From: Pseudovibrio axinellae
GTDB lineage: Bacteria; Pseudomonadota; Alphaproteobacteria; Rhizobiales; Stappiaceae
Direction of reading: 5' to 3'
Length of the DNA: 64,000 nt
Assembly: GCF_900110875.1 (NCBI RefSeq)
Contig: NZ_FOFM01000006.1
Coordinates: 1 to 64,000, forward strand
The notes under the pieces are model-generated. The model saw nothing but the letters and a program-made list of their open reading frames with translations. It was not told the DNA's origin and did not search any database. Positions within the stretch are counted from its first letter, which is position 1; every line of letters begins with the position of its first letter. Below are positions 55,797-64,000 of this stretch, piece by piece. The position numbers were made by a program, and so were the translations under genes.

Positions 55797-55864
55797 CGTT
55801 CTTCCTCTCGTGCGTCCGCCGCATCTGGCGAAACTTGTGATAACGGGGGTTATGCGCTTCCCCG

Positions 55865-57187
55865 CTAGAAACTTTCTCTAATCCACTGACCAACCCGAGC
55901 CAGATAGCTCCCGCGCCCCGTAAGGCCACGGCGTTGGTGCCGGGGTTCGAATTGTTCAATCTGCGCAACCTGCGGATAAATCAGCAAGCCCACAGCCGCC
56001 GAGAAAGCCGGTCCTTTGGCTTCCTCTGGCAAACCGGAAATACCAAGCGGGCGTCCAAGACGCACGTTACGTCCAAGAATGCGTCGTGCTGTTTCAGAAA
56101 GGCCAGTCAACTGACTACCCCCACCTGTCAGCACAACACGTTTCCCCACTCGGCCCGCAAAACCGGAAGCGACAATCCGGTCTCGCACCATTTCCAATAT
56201 CTCTTCAACGCGCGGGCGAATAACCCGCGTCAGCATCGCCCGTGGAATCTGCGTTGGCAAATCACCATCTGTATCAACAGGCGGCACCTGAATAAAATCA
56301 CGGTCGTCAACCACACTAGGCAGCGCCGAACCATGCAAAACCTTTAGGCGCTCGGCAGCTTCCATACGTGTAGAAAGCGCCCGCGCCACATCCATCGTCA
56401 CGTGATTGCCGCCAACAGCCAGCGCATCCAAATGCACCATCTGACCATCAACGAAAATCGAAATCGTGGTTGTACCCCCGCCCATGTCGATGCAGGCCAC
56501 ACCCAACTCGGTCTCATCTTCTACCAGCGTGGAAAGGCCCGCCGCATAAGGCGTTGCAACCAGCGATTCAACCTGCAAATGGCCCCGTTCGATGCAAAGC
56601 TCCAGATTACGCACGGGCGGCACCTCAGCAGAAACCACCTGCATATCCACGCCCAGCTTGCGTCCCAGCATACCGCGCGGATCACGAATGCCCCGGTTAC
56701 CATCCAGCCCATACGAAATCGGCAGCGCATGCATCACCGCCCGGCCTTCCGTTGCCGTATGCGTTGAGCCAGCAGCCAGCACCCTTTGAATATCGGCTTC
56801 AGTAACCCCTTCAGTCCTGAGCGGTACAGTGGCAGAGAAGATTTCACTTTGCAGACGACCACAACTGACGGTCACCAGTAAAGTTTCCACCATCACACCG
56901 GCCATACGCTCAGCTTGATCAACGGCCCGGCGGATCGCTTGCTCCGCCTGGTCCATGTCAACCACAACGCCTGACTTCATACCTGCTGAGGCTTGATAGC
57001 CATATCCAAGCACCTCAATGCCATGGCTACGACCCGGCATCAGGTCTTCCTCATCACCAGGCACCAATTTCGCTATAATACAGCACACTTTCGTGGAGCC
57101 GACGTCCAGCACAGAAACCACAACAGATCTGCGGCTTGGTAAAGGCCGCATACGCGGGAGGAAAATCACGTTTTTCTTAGAACTCAT
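55865..57187 (-). CDS. ftsA: Cell division protein FtsA
   Basis: FtsA is the actin-like protein that anchors FtsZ to the membrane. The 440-residue protein has V-V-S-V-L-D-V-G-S-T-K-V (phosphate 1), the SHS2 1C domain, C-I-D-M-G-G-G-T-T-T-I-S (phosphate 2), V-L-T-G-G-G-S-Q-L-T-G (adenosine loop), and a C-terminal amphipathic helix W-I-R-E-S-F for membrane binding. Its ATG overlaps the ftsQ stop (ATGA). Confidence 0.97.
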   Translation of the reverse strand: MSSKKNVIFLPRMRPLPSRRSVVVSVLDVGSTKVCCIIAKLVPGDEEDLMPGRSHGIEVLGYGYQASAGMKSGVVVDMDQAEQAIRRAVDQAERMAGVMVETLLVTVSCGRLQSEIFSATVPLRTEGVTEADIQRVLAAGSTHTATEGRAVMHALPISYGLDGNRGIRDPRGMLGRKLGVDMQVVSAEVPPVRNLELCIERGHLQVESLVATPYAAGLSTLVEDETELGVACIDMGGGTTTISIFVDGQMVHLDALAVGGNHVTMDVARALSTRMEAAERLKVLHGSALPSVVDDRDFIQVPPVDTDGDLPTQIPRAMLTRVIRPRVEEILEMVRDRIVASGFAGRVGKRVVLTGGGSQLTGLSETARRILGRNVRLGRPLGISGLPEEAKGPAFSAAVGLLIYPQVAQIEQFEPRHQRRGLTGRGSYLARVGQWIRESF

Positions 57188-58098
57188 GTGTCCCTCCCTG
57201 TTCTGGAAGGGTTGGTCCGTTGTTCGATGGTGGTTTGGCGGCGAAGTGCAGCATCGTCTGAAAGGCGCACCACCACACGATCTTGCAGGCGCAGATCAAC
57301 GGCCACAATATCGCGGGAGAGCAAGGCGCCCTGTTCATCTAGCTTCTTCAGCTCAGCCAAGGCATCTCCGACATCAAACTCAGGCAAGCGCACGGTAATT
57401 CCGTTTTCCATCGCAAGATCCCAGCGGCGCTCAGAACGCAGCTGTGCAGCACGCACCCGCGCACGAATACCAGGGAACTTGTTCAACTCGCTCATAATCT
57501 CACTGGCACGCAACTGCGCCCCATGATTGACCACGCGAAGCAAATTGGCATAACGGCCGTCCACTTCATCTGTAATCACTTCACCCTTTTTGGTGATAAC
57601 AGACGTAATATCCCCGCGCTGCCAGAGCACATAAGGCTCCTGCTCTTTAATCAGAACCCGCAGCGTTCCAGGGAAGAATTTTTGGATCGAGGCACTGCGT
57701 ATCCAGGCAATGTCCTCCAAACGGTCTTTTGCTTCGCCAGCGTCAAACAAAAGCAATGACGGGCGCTCCTGAAGTTCAAGCGCTTCCAGCACCTGAAACT
57801 CCGTAACGCGTTGCAAACCTTCCATTGTGATCTCATTCACCGCAAAACCGGCAGCAGACGTAACTGATTCGCTCACATCTCGGGCGTGCCCACCTAGCGC
57901 AATGCCGTATCCGGCGGCCAAAACCAGGAAGCCGATCGCACTCGCCGTTGGCGCCCAAGACGGGATAACTGCAAAAAATCCAGTGACCTCCCAAGCGGGT
58001 CTCTGGTGCAAACGCGACACGCCACGACTTCTGAAGCGATAGCTCCAGATGCCTGTGCGTTCCCGCAATGCATCAAATTTTGCCTTTATCTTCCGCAA
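57184..58098 (-). CDS. ftsQ: Cell division protein FtsQ
   Basis: FtsQ is the bitopic protein linking early and late divisome parts. It has a basic cytoplasmic tail, one transmembrane helix (about 60-80), a POTRA domain ([18 protein letters not shown], the POTRA start) and the FtsQ beta domain ([11 protein letters not shown] near the end). No ATG start fits. The TTG at 58098 is chosen because GGAGG lies seven bases upstream, giving about 304 residues and a 13-base overlap with ddl; a TTG at 58119 is the other option. Confidence 0.92.
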   Translation of the reverse strand: MRKIKAKFDALRERTGIWSYRFRSRGVSRLHQRPAWEVTGFFAVIPSWAPTASAIGFLVLAAGYGIALGGHARDVSESVTSAAGFAVNEITMEGLQRVTEFQVLEALELQERPSLLLFDAGEAKDRLEDIAWIRSASIQKFFPGTLRVLIKEQEPYVLWQRGDITSVITKKGEVITDEVDGRYANLLRVVNHGAQLRASEIMSELNKFPGIRARVRAAQLRSERRWDLAMENGITVRLPEFDVGDALAELKKLDEQGALLSRDIVAVDLRLQDRVVVRLSDDAALRRQTTIEQRTNPSRTGRDT

Positions 58099-59012
58099 CT
58101 TGCGTCCTCCACGATCCAACTCACCAACTCTTGAAAATCATGGCCGGCATGTGCCGCGATTTCCGGGAGCAATGATGTTGGCGTCATGCCGGGTTGAGTG
58201 TTCACTTCAAGACAAATCAGTTCTCCAAGGCCGCCCGGTCCTTCGTCAAAACGAAAGTCGGCACGTGTCACGCCGCGACACCCCAGAGCCTGATGGGCCC
58301 TCAGACTTGATTCTTGTATTTCTTGGTAAACAGATGGTAAAATTTCCGCAGGAAGTATGTGTTGTGAACCGCCTGGGACGTATTTTGCATCATAATCGTA
58401 GTAGGCGTGGCCCAATGGCACAATTTCCAGCACACCTAACGCAACGTCACCCATCACCGCACAGGTCAATTCGCGTCCTGGGATGTAACGCTCGACCATA
58501 AGCAACTCACCAAAATCCCAATCATCACGTGTCAATTCCTGCGGAGGGTACTCTTGCCCCTCCTTCACAATCAGCACGCCGAAGGACGAACCCTCGTTGA
58601 TTGGCTTGATCACATAAGGTGGTTCCATCACATGGCGGCGCGCAGCATCAGCGCGGCTGACAACCATTGCATTGGCAACTGGCACACCAGCCGCTTTCAT
58701 CACAGCCTTCGCTTTTTCCTTATGCATGGCAAGCGCAGAGGACATCACACCAGAGTGGGTGTACGGGATATCGAGAACTTCCAAAATACCCTGAATAGCC
58801 CCATCTTCACCAAATGGGCCATGCAATGCATTAAAAGCAACGTCCGGCTTCAGCTCTTGAAGTACCGCGCTAATGTTGCGGTCAACATCCACACGCGTGA
58901 TCTGATAACCAGCCGCTTCCAGCGCGTCTGCACAGTCTTTGCCCGAAGACAGAGAGACAGGCCGCTCAGCAACCCATCCGCCCATCAAAACTGCAACATG
59001 CTTGGTCATCAT
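58086..59012 (-). CDS. ddl: D-alanine-D-alanine ligase
   Basis: Ddl joins two D-alanines for the peptidoglycan precursor. The protein of about 308 residues is a short DdlB-type ATP-grasp enzyme: H-V-A-V-L-M-G-G-W at the N-terminus, [11 protein letters not shown] (about 61-71), S-S-F-G-V (ATP loop), R-E-L-T-C-A-V and E-V-N-T-Q-P-G-M-T (metal-binding end). Two adjacent ATGs (59012 and 59009) are possible starts; the open frame reaches 59021. It overlaps ftsQ at its 3' end. Confidence 0.96.
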   Translation of the reverse strand: MMTKHVAVLMGGWVAERPVSLSSGKDCADALEAAGYQITRVDVDRNISAVLQELKPDVAFNALHGPFGEDGAIQGILEVLDIPYTHSGVMSSALAMHKEKAKAVMKAAGVPVANAMVVSRADAARRHVMEPPYVIKPINEGSSFGVLIVKEGQEYPPQELTRDDWDFGELLMVERYIPGRELTCAVMGDVALGVLEIVPLGHAYYDYDAKYVPGGSQHILPAEILPSVYQEIQESSLRAHQALGCRGVTRADFRFDEGPGGLGELICLEVNTQPGMTPTSLLPEIAAHAGHDFQELVSWIVEDASCGR

Positions 59013-59058
59013 AAAACCCAATCTTGATTAAAACACCGAAAGCAACACGAATAAGCAG

Positions 59059-60033
59059 CTAAACCACTTTGCCCAAAAAGGGCTGTATTTCTGCACCCTG
59101 CACAAACTTGCCCAGACGTTTAATTTCCCATTCCAGACGTGTCCCCGTTTTCTCCAGAGCCTCAGAACGAACCTGCTCGCCAAGCCATTCCAGGTCGTGG
59201 GCAGTAGCGTCGGAAACATTCAACATAAAGTTGCAGTGCAATTCCGACATTTTTGCGCCGCCGACCTGCAATCCACGACAGCCAGCAGCATCAACTGTCC
59301 TCCAGGCGCTGCTTCCCTCAGGATTTTTGAAAGTCGAACCACCTGTCTTCTCACGAATTGGCTGCGCCTTTTCACGATGGGCACCAACCTCGGCCATTTC
59401 TGCCCGAATCTCGTCTTCCTTCTGCGCACGCCCTGCAAACACTGCACTGGTAAAAATAAGGTCCTTCGACGCAAAGGAGTGCCGATAGGCATAACCCATT
59501 TCCTCATTGGAAAGAGTAACTATTTCGCCAGATCGTGTGACTGCGTTAACGTTAACAACAAGGTCTTTGGTTTCACTGCCGTGAGCGCCTGCATTCATAC
59601 GCAGCGCTCCACCAACGGCACCGGGAATACCGGTATAAAACGCAAATCCGCCTGTTCCGCTTTTGGCTGCCTCTTCAGCAAGCTTCTTATCTGGTACACA
59701 GGCCCCTGCCAGTAGTTTGTGCCCACCCAGATATTCAACCTGACCAAAGCCACGGATCGGCAGACGGATAACCACGCCTTCAATCCCACCATCACGTACC
59801 AGCAGATTGGAGCCAAGCCCAACGACAGTCACAGGCACATCGTCAGGCAATGCTTTTAAGAACACGGCAAGGTCAGCTTCATCAGCTGGCTGGAACATCA
59901 GCTGCGCAGGCCCACCAACACGAAACCACGTCACAGCAGAAAGCAGCTGATTTGGGATCAAGCGACCACGAATATCGTCAAGGCTATCACCCAGAAGCGG
60001 TGTCAGATCAGGGTAGTTTACGGCCTGGCTCAT
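59059..60033 (-). CDS. murB: UDP-N-acetylenolpyruvoylglucosamine reductase
   Basis: MurB reduces the enolpyruvyl group to make UDP-N-acetylmuramic acid, using FAD and NADPH. The 324 residues show the FAD-binding T-W-F-R-V-G-G-P-A (about 35-43), [28 protein letters not shown], and the late G-S-T-F-K-N-P with the catalytic serine. It is the type II shape without the long C-terminal loop. The ATG overlaps the murC stop (ATGA). Confidence 0.96.
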   Translation of the reverse strand: MSQAVNYPDLTPLLGDSLDDIRGRLIPNQLLSAVTWFRVGGPAQLMFQPADEADLAVFLKALPDDVPVTVVGLGSNLLVRDGGIEGVVIRLPIRGFGQVEYLGGHKLLAGACVPDKKLAEEAAKSGTGGFAFYTGIPGAVGGALRMNAGAHGSETKDLVVNVNAVTRSGEIVTLSNEEMGYAYRHSFASKDLIFTSAVFAGRAQKEDEIRAEMAEVGAHREKAQPIREKTGGSTFKNPEGSSAWRTVDAAGCRGLQVGGAKMSELHCNFMLNVSDATAHDLEWLGEQVRSEALEKTGTRLEWEIKRLGKFVQGAEIQPFLGKVV

Positions 60034-61451
60034 ACATTCACCCCGTGAGGAGAAAGAGCTTCAAGTTCCTTCGGCAGCTTGTAAGCCCATTGAGTAATGT
60101 TACCAGCACCGAGGCAGAGAACGATATCACCCGGCTCAGCAAGATCTGCAATTTTTGCAGCCAGTTCATCCGGCCCGGTGATACTGTGAACAGACCGGTG
60201 CCCGCCTGACTTAAGACCTGATACCAGATCTGCCTGATTAGCACCGTCAATTGGCTGCTCGCCCGCAGCAAACACAGGGGCAATAATCACCCGGTCCGCA
60301 TCGTTAAAGCAGGCACAAAAATCATCAAACAAGCTTTCAAGGCGTGTAAAGCGATGCGGCTGCATCACGGCGATCACTTTACCGTCGCTTGCCTCACGCG
60401 CTGCATGAAGCACAGATTTAATCTCGACAGGATGGTGGCCGTAATCATCGAAGATTTCAACGCCGTTCCAGGTGCCGGTATGTGTAAAGCGACGCTTCAC
60501 ACCACCAAATGAGGCCAGGCCGTTGCGAATACACTCCCCCGAAATGCCCAGAGTATGCGCCAGGGCGATGGCAGCCGTCGCATTGGAAACATTATGTAGA
60601 CCCGGCATAGGCAGCACGAGGTCTTTCAGCTCAATAACCTTATTGCCGCGCCTGTCATGAATGGTGACAGTAAAGATAGACTTGCTACCCTTGGTCGAGA
60701 CATCCGTGAACCGAATATCAGATTGCGGGTTGGTGCCGTATGTGATGATCCGGCGGTCTTCAATCTGACCCACAAGGCTCTGAACCTCAGGGTGATCCAA
60801 GCACATAACAGCAAAGCCGTAGAATGGAACATTCTCAACAAACTGCGCAAACGCAGCCCGAACCCCATCAAAATCGCCGTAGTGATCAAGGTGCTCAGGA
60901 TCGATGTTGGTCACAACAGCAATATCAGCCGGCAGTTTGACGAAGGTGCCATCAGACTCATCGGCCTCAACCACCATCCAGTCACCCTCGCCCATACGAG
61001 CATTGGTTCCATAAGCGTTGATGATACCACCATTGATAACGGTAGGGTCTATATCCCCAGCATCCAGCAGCGCCGCAACCATAGAAGTTGTCGTCGTCTT
61101 GCCATGAGTGCCGCCAATAGCAATTGCCTGCTTAAAGCGCATCAGTTCTGCAAGCATTTCTGCGCGGCGCACAACTGGCATGTTCTTTTCGCGTGCAGCC
61201 TTCAGCTCAACATTGCCGCCTTTGATAGCAGAGGAGATCACGCAAATATCAGCGCCTTCAAGGTTTTCGGCATTATGCCCGACCATCACCTTGATGCCCT
61301 TTTCACGCAAACGCAGAACGTTTGCGTTTTCAGACATGTCTGAGCCTTGCACCCGGTACCCAAGATTATGCAGAACTTCTGCAATCCCGCTCATTCCAAT
61401 GCCGCCGATACCGACGAAGTGCACACCTCCAATGTCTACTGGCATTTTCAT
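60030..61451 (-). CDS. murC: UDP-N-acetylmuramate-L-alanine ligase
   Basis: MurC adds L-alanine to UDP-N-acetylmuramate, using ATP. The 473-residue protein opens with [14 protein letters not shown] (about 11-24), has the ATP loop [11 protein letters not shown] (about 113-123), [10 protein letters not shown] (metal), and H-H-P-V-E in the C-terminal domain. Overlaps of four bases on both sides (murG, murB) show tight translational coupling. Confidence 0.97.
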   Translation of the reverse strand: MKMPVDIGGVHFVGIGGIGMSGIAEVLHNLGYRVQGSDMSENANVLRLREKGIKVMVGHNAENLEGADICVISSAIKGGNVELKAAREKNMPVVRRAEMLAELMRFKQAIAIGGTHGKTTTTSMVAALLDAGDIDPTVINGGIINAYGTNARMGEGDWMVVEADESDGTFVKLPADIAVVTNIDPEHLDHYGDFDGVRAAFAQFVENVPFYGFAVMCLDHPEVQSLVGQIEDRRIITYGTNPQSDIRFTDVSTKGSKSIFTVTIHDRRGNKVIELKDLVLPMPGLHNVSNATAAIALAHTLGISGECIRNGLASFGGVKRRFTHTGTWNGVEIFDDYGHHPVEIKSVLHAAREASDGKVIAVMQPHRFTRLESLFDDFCACFNDADRVIIAPVFAAGEQPIDGANQADLVSGLKSGGHRSVHSITGPDELAAKIADLAEPGDIVLCLGAGNITQWAYKLPKELEALSPHGVNV

Positions 61452-62572
61452 GAGGTAGTCTCTTTCTGTAGGGTTGCCGGAACAGAGCCGACAAGTGTTT
61501 CAGTTAGATCTGCAAGGCGCTGCACAGCTTCAGGCGCGCCCTGCGCCAAAGCTGCTTGTGCTGCCTGAGAAAGCTGGCCAGGGTTATCCATAAGCTCTTT
61601 CAGCTCGCGGGCCAGTCGTTGCGGATCCAGTTCTTTTTGTGCGATCGGCCATGCCCCACCTGCGTCTGCCAGCACCTCGGCATTTCGGCCCTGATCATTA
61701 TCCAACGAGCCGGGCAGCGGAACCAGAATGGACGGGCGTCCGATGGCGGCCAGTTCACATACAGTACCAGCACCAGAACGGCTAATAACAAGGTGCGCAG
61801 CAGCGATACGCTCGGGTAGATCGGTAAAGAAGGAAGCAACTTGCGCAGCAACCCCCATTTCCCGATAAGCAGCCTCAACAGTTGCAACATCTTCCGGGCG
61901 CGCTTGTTGGACAATCACCAACCGCTCGCGGTCCTTGGCATCCATCAGTTTAAGCGCTTCAGGCACAACTTGAGAAAACACGCGCGCGCCTTGCGAACCA
62001 CCAAACACCAGAAGATGGAAGGCTCCGCCTTCTTCTGGCGCGTTGAAAGCCTGCCCACAAACTGCAATCACATTGTCACGCAGCGGATTTCCCGTCATGC
62101 TCGCTTTTGCTGAAAGATCTGCTGGCAGCGTTTTCAGCGGAAAGCTGGTTGCAACAGCATTTGCGCCCTTAGCAAGCATCCGGTTTGCCCGCCCCATCAC
62201 AGCATTAGCTTCATGCAAAATGGAAGGTACACCAAGGAGCCGCGCTGCAAACATTGGCGGAAACGTCGGGTATCCACCAAATCCAACAATTGCAGCAGGC
62301 TTGGCTGCGCGAATTGCTTTCATAGCCTGCAAAGTCCCCAGACCCAACTTCACAGCTGTTTTCATCAAAGAAATAGGGTTCTTGCTACGAATGGTATCGC
62401 TCTTAACCAGATGAACTCTGTCAGCTGGAAATCCACTGCCGTACTTATCAGCACGGCTGTCGGTGATAAGCTCAACACCATACCCACGGCGCTTCAGCTC
62501 ACTGGCTAGCGCTTGTGCAGGAAACAGGTGACCACCTGAACCTCCAGCTGTGAGCATAATCTTAGGCTTCAT
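61448..62572 (-). CDS. murG: UDP-GlcNAc:undecaprenyl-PP-MurNAc-pentapeptide transferase
   Basis: MurG adds GlcNAc to lipid I to make lipid II at the inner face of the membrane. From the ATG at 62572 (GGAG six bases upstream) it has 374 residues. Glycine-rich loops [11 protein letters not shown] (about 8-18) and F-G-G-S-Q-G-A, and [10 protein letters not shown], the donor-binding motif, identify it. An upstream in-frame start at 62593 is less likely. It follows ftsW by 27 bases. Confidence 0.96.
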   Translation of the reverse strand: MKPKIMLTAGGSGGHLFPAQALASELKRRGYGVELITDSRADKYGSGFPADRVHLVKSDTIRSKNPISLMKTAVKLGLGTLQAMKAIRAAKPAAIVGFGGYPTFPPMFAARLLGVPSILHEANAVMGRANRMLAKGANAVATSFPLKTLPADLSAKASMTGNPLRDNVIAVCGQAFNAPEEGGAFHLLVFGGSQGARVFSQVVPEALKLMDAKDRERLVIVQQARPEDVATVEAAYREMGVAAQVASFFTDLPERIAAAHLVISRSGAGTVCELAAIGRPSILVPLPGSLDNDQGRNAEVLADAGGAWPIAQKELDPQRLARELKELMDNPGQLSQAAQAALAQGAPEAVQRLADLTETLVGSVPATLQKETTS

Positions 62573-62599
62573 TTCATTCTCCGACACAGGCAAAACTCT

Positions 62600-63757
62600 T
62601 TAGGCGTGCTGCACAGGGGCAGAACGGGAAACTGTAATAATCGGGTTCTTGCGTGGCTGAGGACGTTTGCGCGTCAACGCCAGAACAAAACCCATCGTGA
62701 GGGAAATCGCCATCAACGACGACACCCCAGAAGAAATCAGCGGAAGCGTCATCCCTTTGGATGGCATGAGGTTGAGATTCACGGCCATATTGATGCAGCT
62801 TTGCAACCCAAACATCACAATCAGACCGGAAGAGGCAAGACGGCCAAACGGATCCTGATCCTGCGTTGACATATGGAGGCCCCGAAGCACCACAAACGCA
62901 AACACCGTCACCAGCAAAACGCAAACAATGATGCCGTATTCCTCAGCAGCGACAGCAAAGACGAAATCCGTGTGACTATCAGGCAGGATGCGCTTCACCG
63001 TACCTTCACCCACGCCGCGCCCCAGCCAGCCACCTGCGATGAAAGAGTCAATCGCCTTATCAATTTGGTAGGTATCACCAGAAGTAGGGTCCAGAAAACG
63101 CATGATACGCCCGCGAACGTGCGGCAGATATGTAAATCCGGCTACAACGCCCAAAACCCCAGAAATGCCAAGCGGAACAATTGCAAACCACGAAAGCCCA
63201 TTGAGGAAGAACAAAGCAAACAGCACAATGGTCAGCAGCATCGTCTGACCAAAATCAGGCTGGGCAATCAGCATCGCCGCCACAATTCCAAACAGAATAA
63301 TGGAAAGCAGTTGCCCCGGAATATCCTGTGCTTTGCGCCCTTCTGACAACAAAAACGCAACAATGACCACAAGTGCTGGCTTGATGAACTCTGAGGGCTG
63401 GATTGAAACACCGAACAGGCTGACCCAGCGCCGAGCCCCTTTGATGTCTGCCCCAAAGAACAACGTACCAAGCAGCAAAACCAGCATTGCGCAGAACACC
63501 AGTAAGGCGACCCGTCGCACATACCTTGGCGACAGAGCAGAAATGCCCAGCATCAATGCGATACTTGGGACGAGGAACATGGCCTGTTTCTTCACAAAGT
63601 AAAAGCTCTCAAGCCCGATACGCTCGGCAACAGGAGGGCTTGCGGCCAAAGACAGAACCAGACCCGAGACCATAAGCGTAAAAATGCCAATCAGCATGTA
63701 ACGATCAATCGTCCAAAGCCATTCAGCAAAAGCACTGCGATCTGTACGAGAAACCAT
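62600..63757 (-). CDS. ftsW: FtsW, divisome SEDS glycosyltransferase
   Basis: FtsW polymerises lipid II at the septum with its partner PBP. The 385-residue protein has about ten helices and the SEDS signatures: G-A-R-R-W (108-112 region), F-I-K-P-A-L-V, Q-P-D-F-G-Q-T-M with the conserved acidic residue, G-W-L-G-R-G-V-G-E-G, and P-S-K-G-M-T-L-P-L-I-S near the end. Its ATG overlaps the murD stop (TAATG). Position between murD and murG is the usual one. Confidence 0.97.
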   Translation of the reverse strand: MVSRTDRSAFAEWLWTIDRYMLIGIFTLMVSGLVLSLAASPPVAERIGLESFYFVKKQAMFLVPSIALMLGISALSPRYVRRVALLVFCAMLVLLLGTLFFGADIKGARRWVSLFGVSIQPSEFIKPALVVIVAFLLSEGRKAQDIPGQLLSIILFGIVAAMLIAQPDFGQTMLLTIVLFALFFLNGLSWFAIVPLGISGVLGVVAGFTYLPHVRGRIMRFLDPTSGDTYQIDKAIDSFIAGGWLGRGVGEGTVKRILPDSHTDFVFAVAAEEYGIIVCVLLVTVFAFVVLRGLHMSTQDQDPFGRLASSGLIVMFGLQSCINMAVNLNLMPSKGMTLPLISSGVSSLMAISLTMGFVLALTRKRPQPRKNPIITVSRSAPVQHA

Positions 63758-64000
63758 TAGCGTGTCCCCTCATCCTTCAGCACCTGGGCAGCAGCGATCG
63801 CCGCGCTCTCAAATGCATCACCGCGAATTTCAAAATTCTGGAACTGGTCGAAAGATGCGCATCCCGGGGACAGCAAAACTACCGCCTCCTCGCACGCGTC
63901 CTGTCCAGCATCACGCGCAGCAGCTTCAACGGCAGCCTCAAGGCTTCCAAACTTTTGTGCGCCGACAGCTCCGCCAAGCTGCTGTTCAAACTCCTCAGCT
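63757..64000 (-). CDS. murD: UDP-N-acetylmuramoylalanine-D-glutamate ligase, C-terminal part
   Basis: The last ~80 codons of a minus-strand gene cut by the right edge of the window. The translation includes [14 protein letters not shown] and, a few residues later, R-G-D-A-F, the conserved C-terminal end of MurD (usually L-L-S-P-A-C-A-S-F-D-x-F). MurD adds D-glutamate to UDP-MurNAc-L-alanine. It stops in a TAATG overlap with ftsW and is in its standard dcw position. Confidence 0.93.
   Translation of the reverse strand, partial: AEEFEQQLGGAVGAQKFGSLEAAVEAAARDAGQDACEEAVVLLSPGCASFDQFQNFEIRGDAFESAAIAAAQVLKDEGTR

Overview
The window looks like chromosomal core DNA from an alphaproteobacterium. Four things point there: a circularly permuted two-piece tmRNA gene next to an alphaproteobacterial-type sspB; the gene run thyA / folA / hflK-hflC-DUF2065-degP / serB-miaA; the end of a division and cell-wall (dcw) cluster running murD-ftsW-murG-murC-murB-ddl-ftsQ-ftsA-ftsZ-lpxC-bamD-recN; and a small-RNA locus with repeated CCTCCC loops, as known from Rhizobiales and Rhodobacterales. 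Base composition looks moderate by eye rather than strongly GC-rich, which would fit a marine Pseudovibrio/Stappiaceae-like organism. That genus-level guess is inference. I see no prophage, insertion sequence, CRISPR array, rRNA or tRNA.

Layout. 1-7.3 kb is accessory: a GNAT, an exported alkylsulfatase, a Sel1-repeat protein, a GNAT-Nudix fusion with a probable 3' frameshift, and a PhzF-like isomerase. 7.6-9.4 kb holds leuA behind a leucine-rich leader peptide. 10.6-21.4 kb holds miaA and serB (divergent), degP, the HflKC operon, two inserted accessory genes (an ElaA-type GNAT and a PhyH-like oxygenase), folA, a histidine phosphatase, kdsB and thyA. 21.7-27.2 kb holds ssrA, sspB, two small genes and a giant AsmA-family protein. 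27.4-34.9 kb holds a GlcD-like FAD oxidase, a ClC channel, an AraC regulator with the AzlCD exporter, and an aminopeptidase P. 35.1-35.4 kb is the anti-Shine-Dalgarno hairpin RNA. 35.5-44.7 kb holds prmA, a cation/proton antiporter, a UvrD/PcrA helicase, two small uncharacterised proteins and ligA. 45-49.9 kb is an accessory block between ligA and recN: a GT87-like mannosyltransferase, a lipoprotein, FetAB, and a TetR/HPP pair. 50-64 kb is recN, bamD, lpxC and the dcw cluster, all on the minus strand and mostly joined by 4-base ATGA or TAATG overlaps; the right edge cuts murD.

How the genes work together. tmRNA adds the tag ANDNYAMDNAVAA to stalled proteins, and the adjacent SspB would deliver tagged proteins to ClpXP. 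HflKC and DegP are membrane and periplasmic quality control. MurD, FtsW, MurG, MurC, MurB and Ddl make the peptidoglycan precursor, while FtsQ, FtsA and FtsZ build the division machine, with LpxC and BamD coupling in outer-membrane synthesis. The clearest regulatory signals outside annotated genes are the CCTCCC hairpin RNA, the leuA leader, a 20-bp motif repeated before both the araC-type gene and azlC, and a perfect 17-bp double operator between tetR and the HPP gene.
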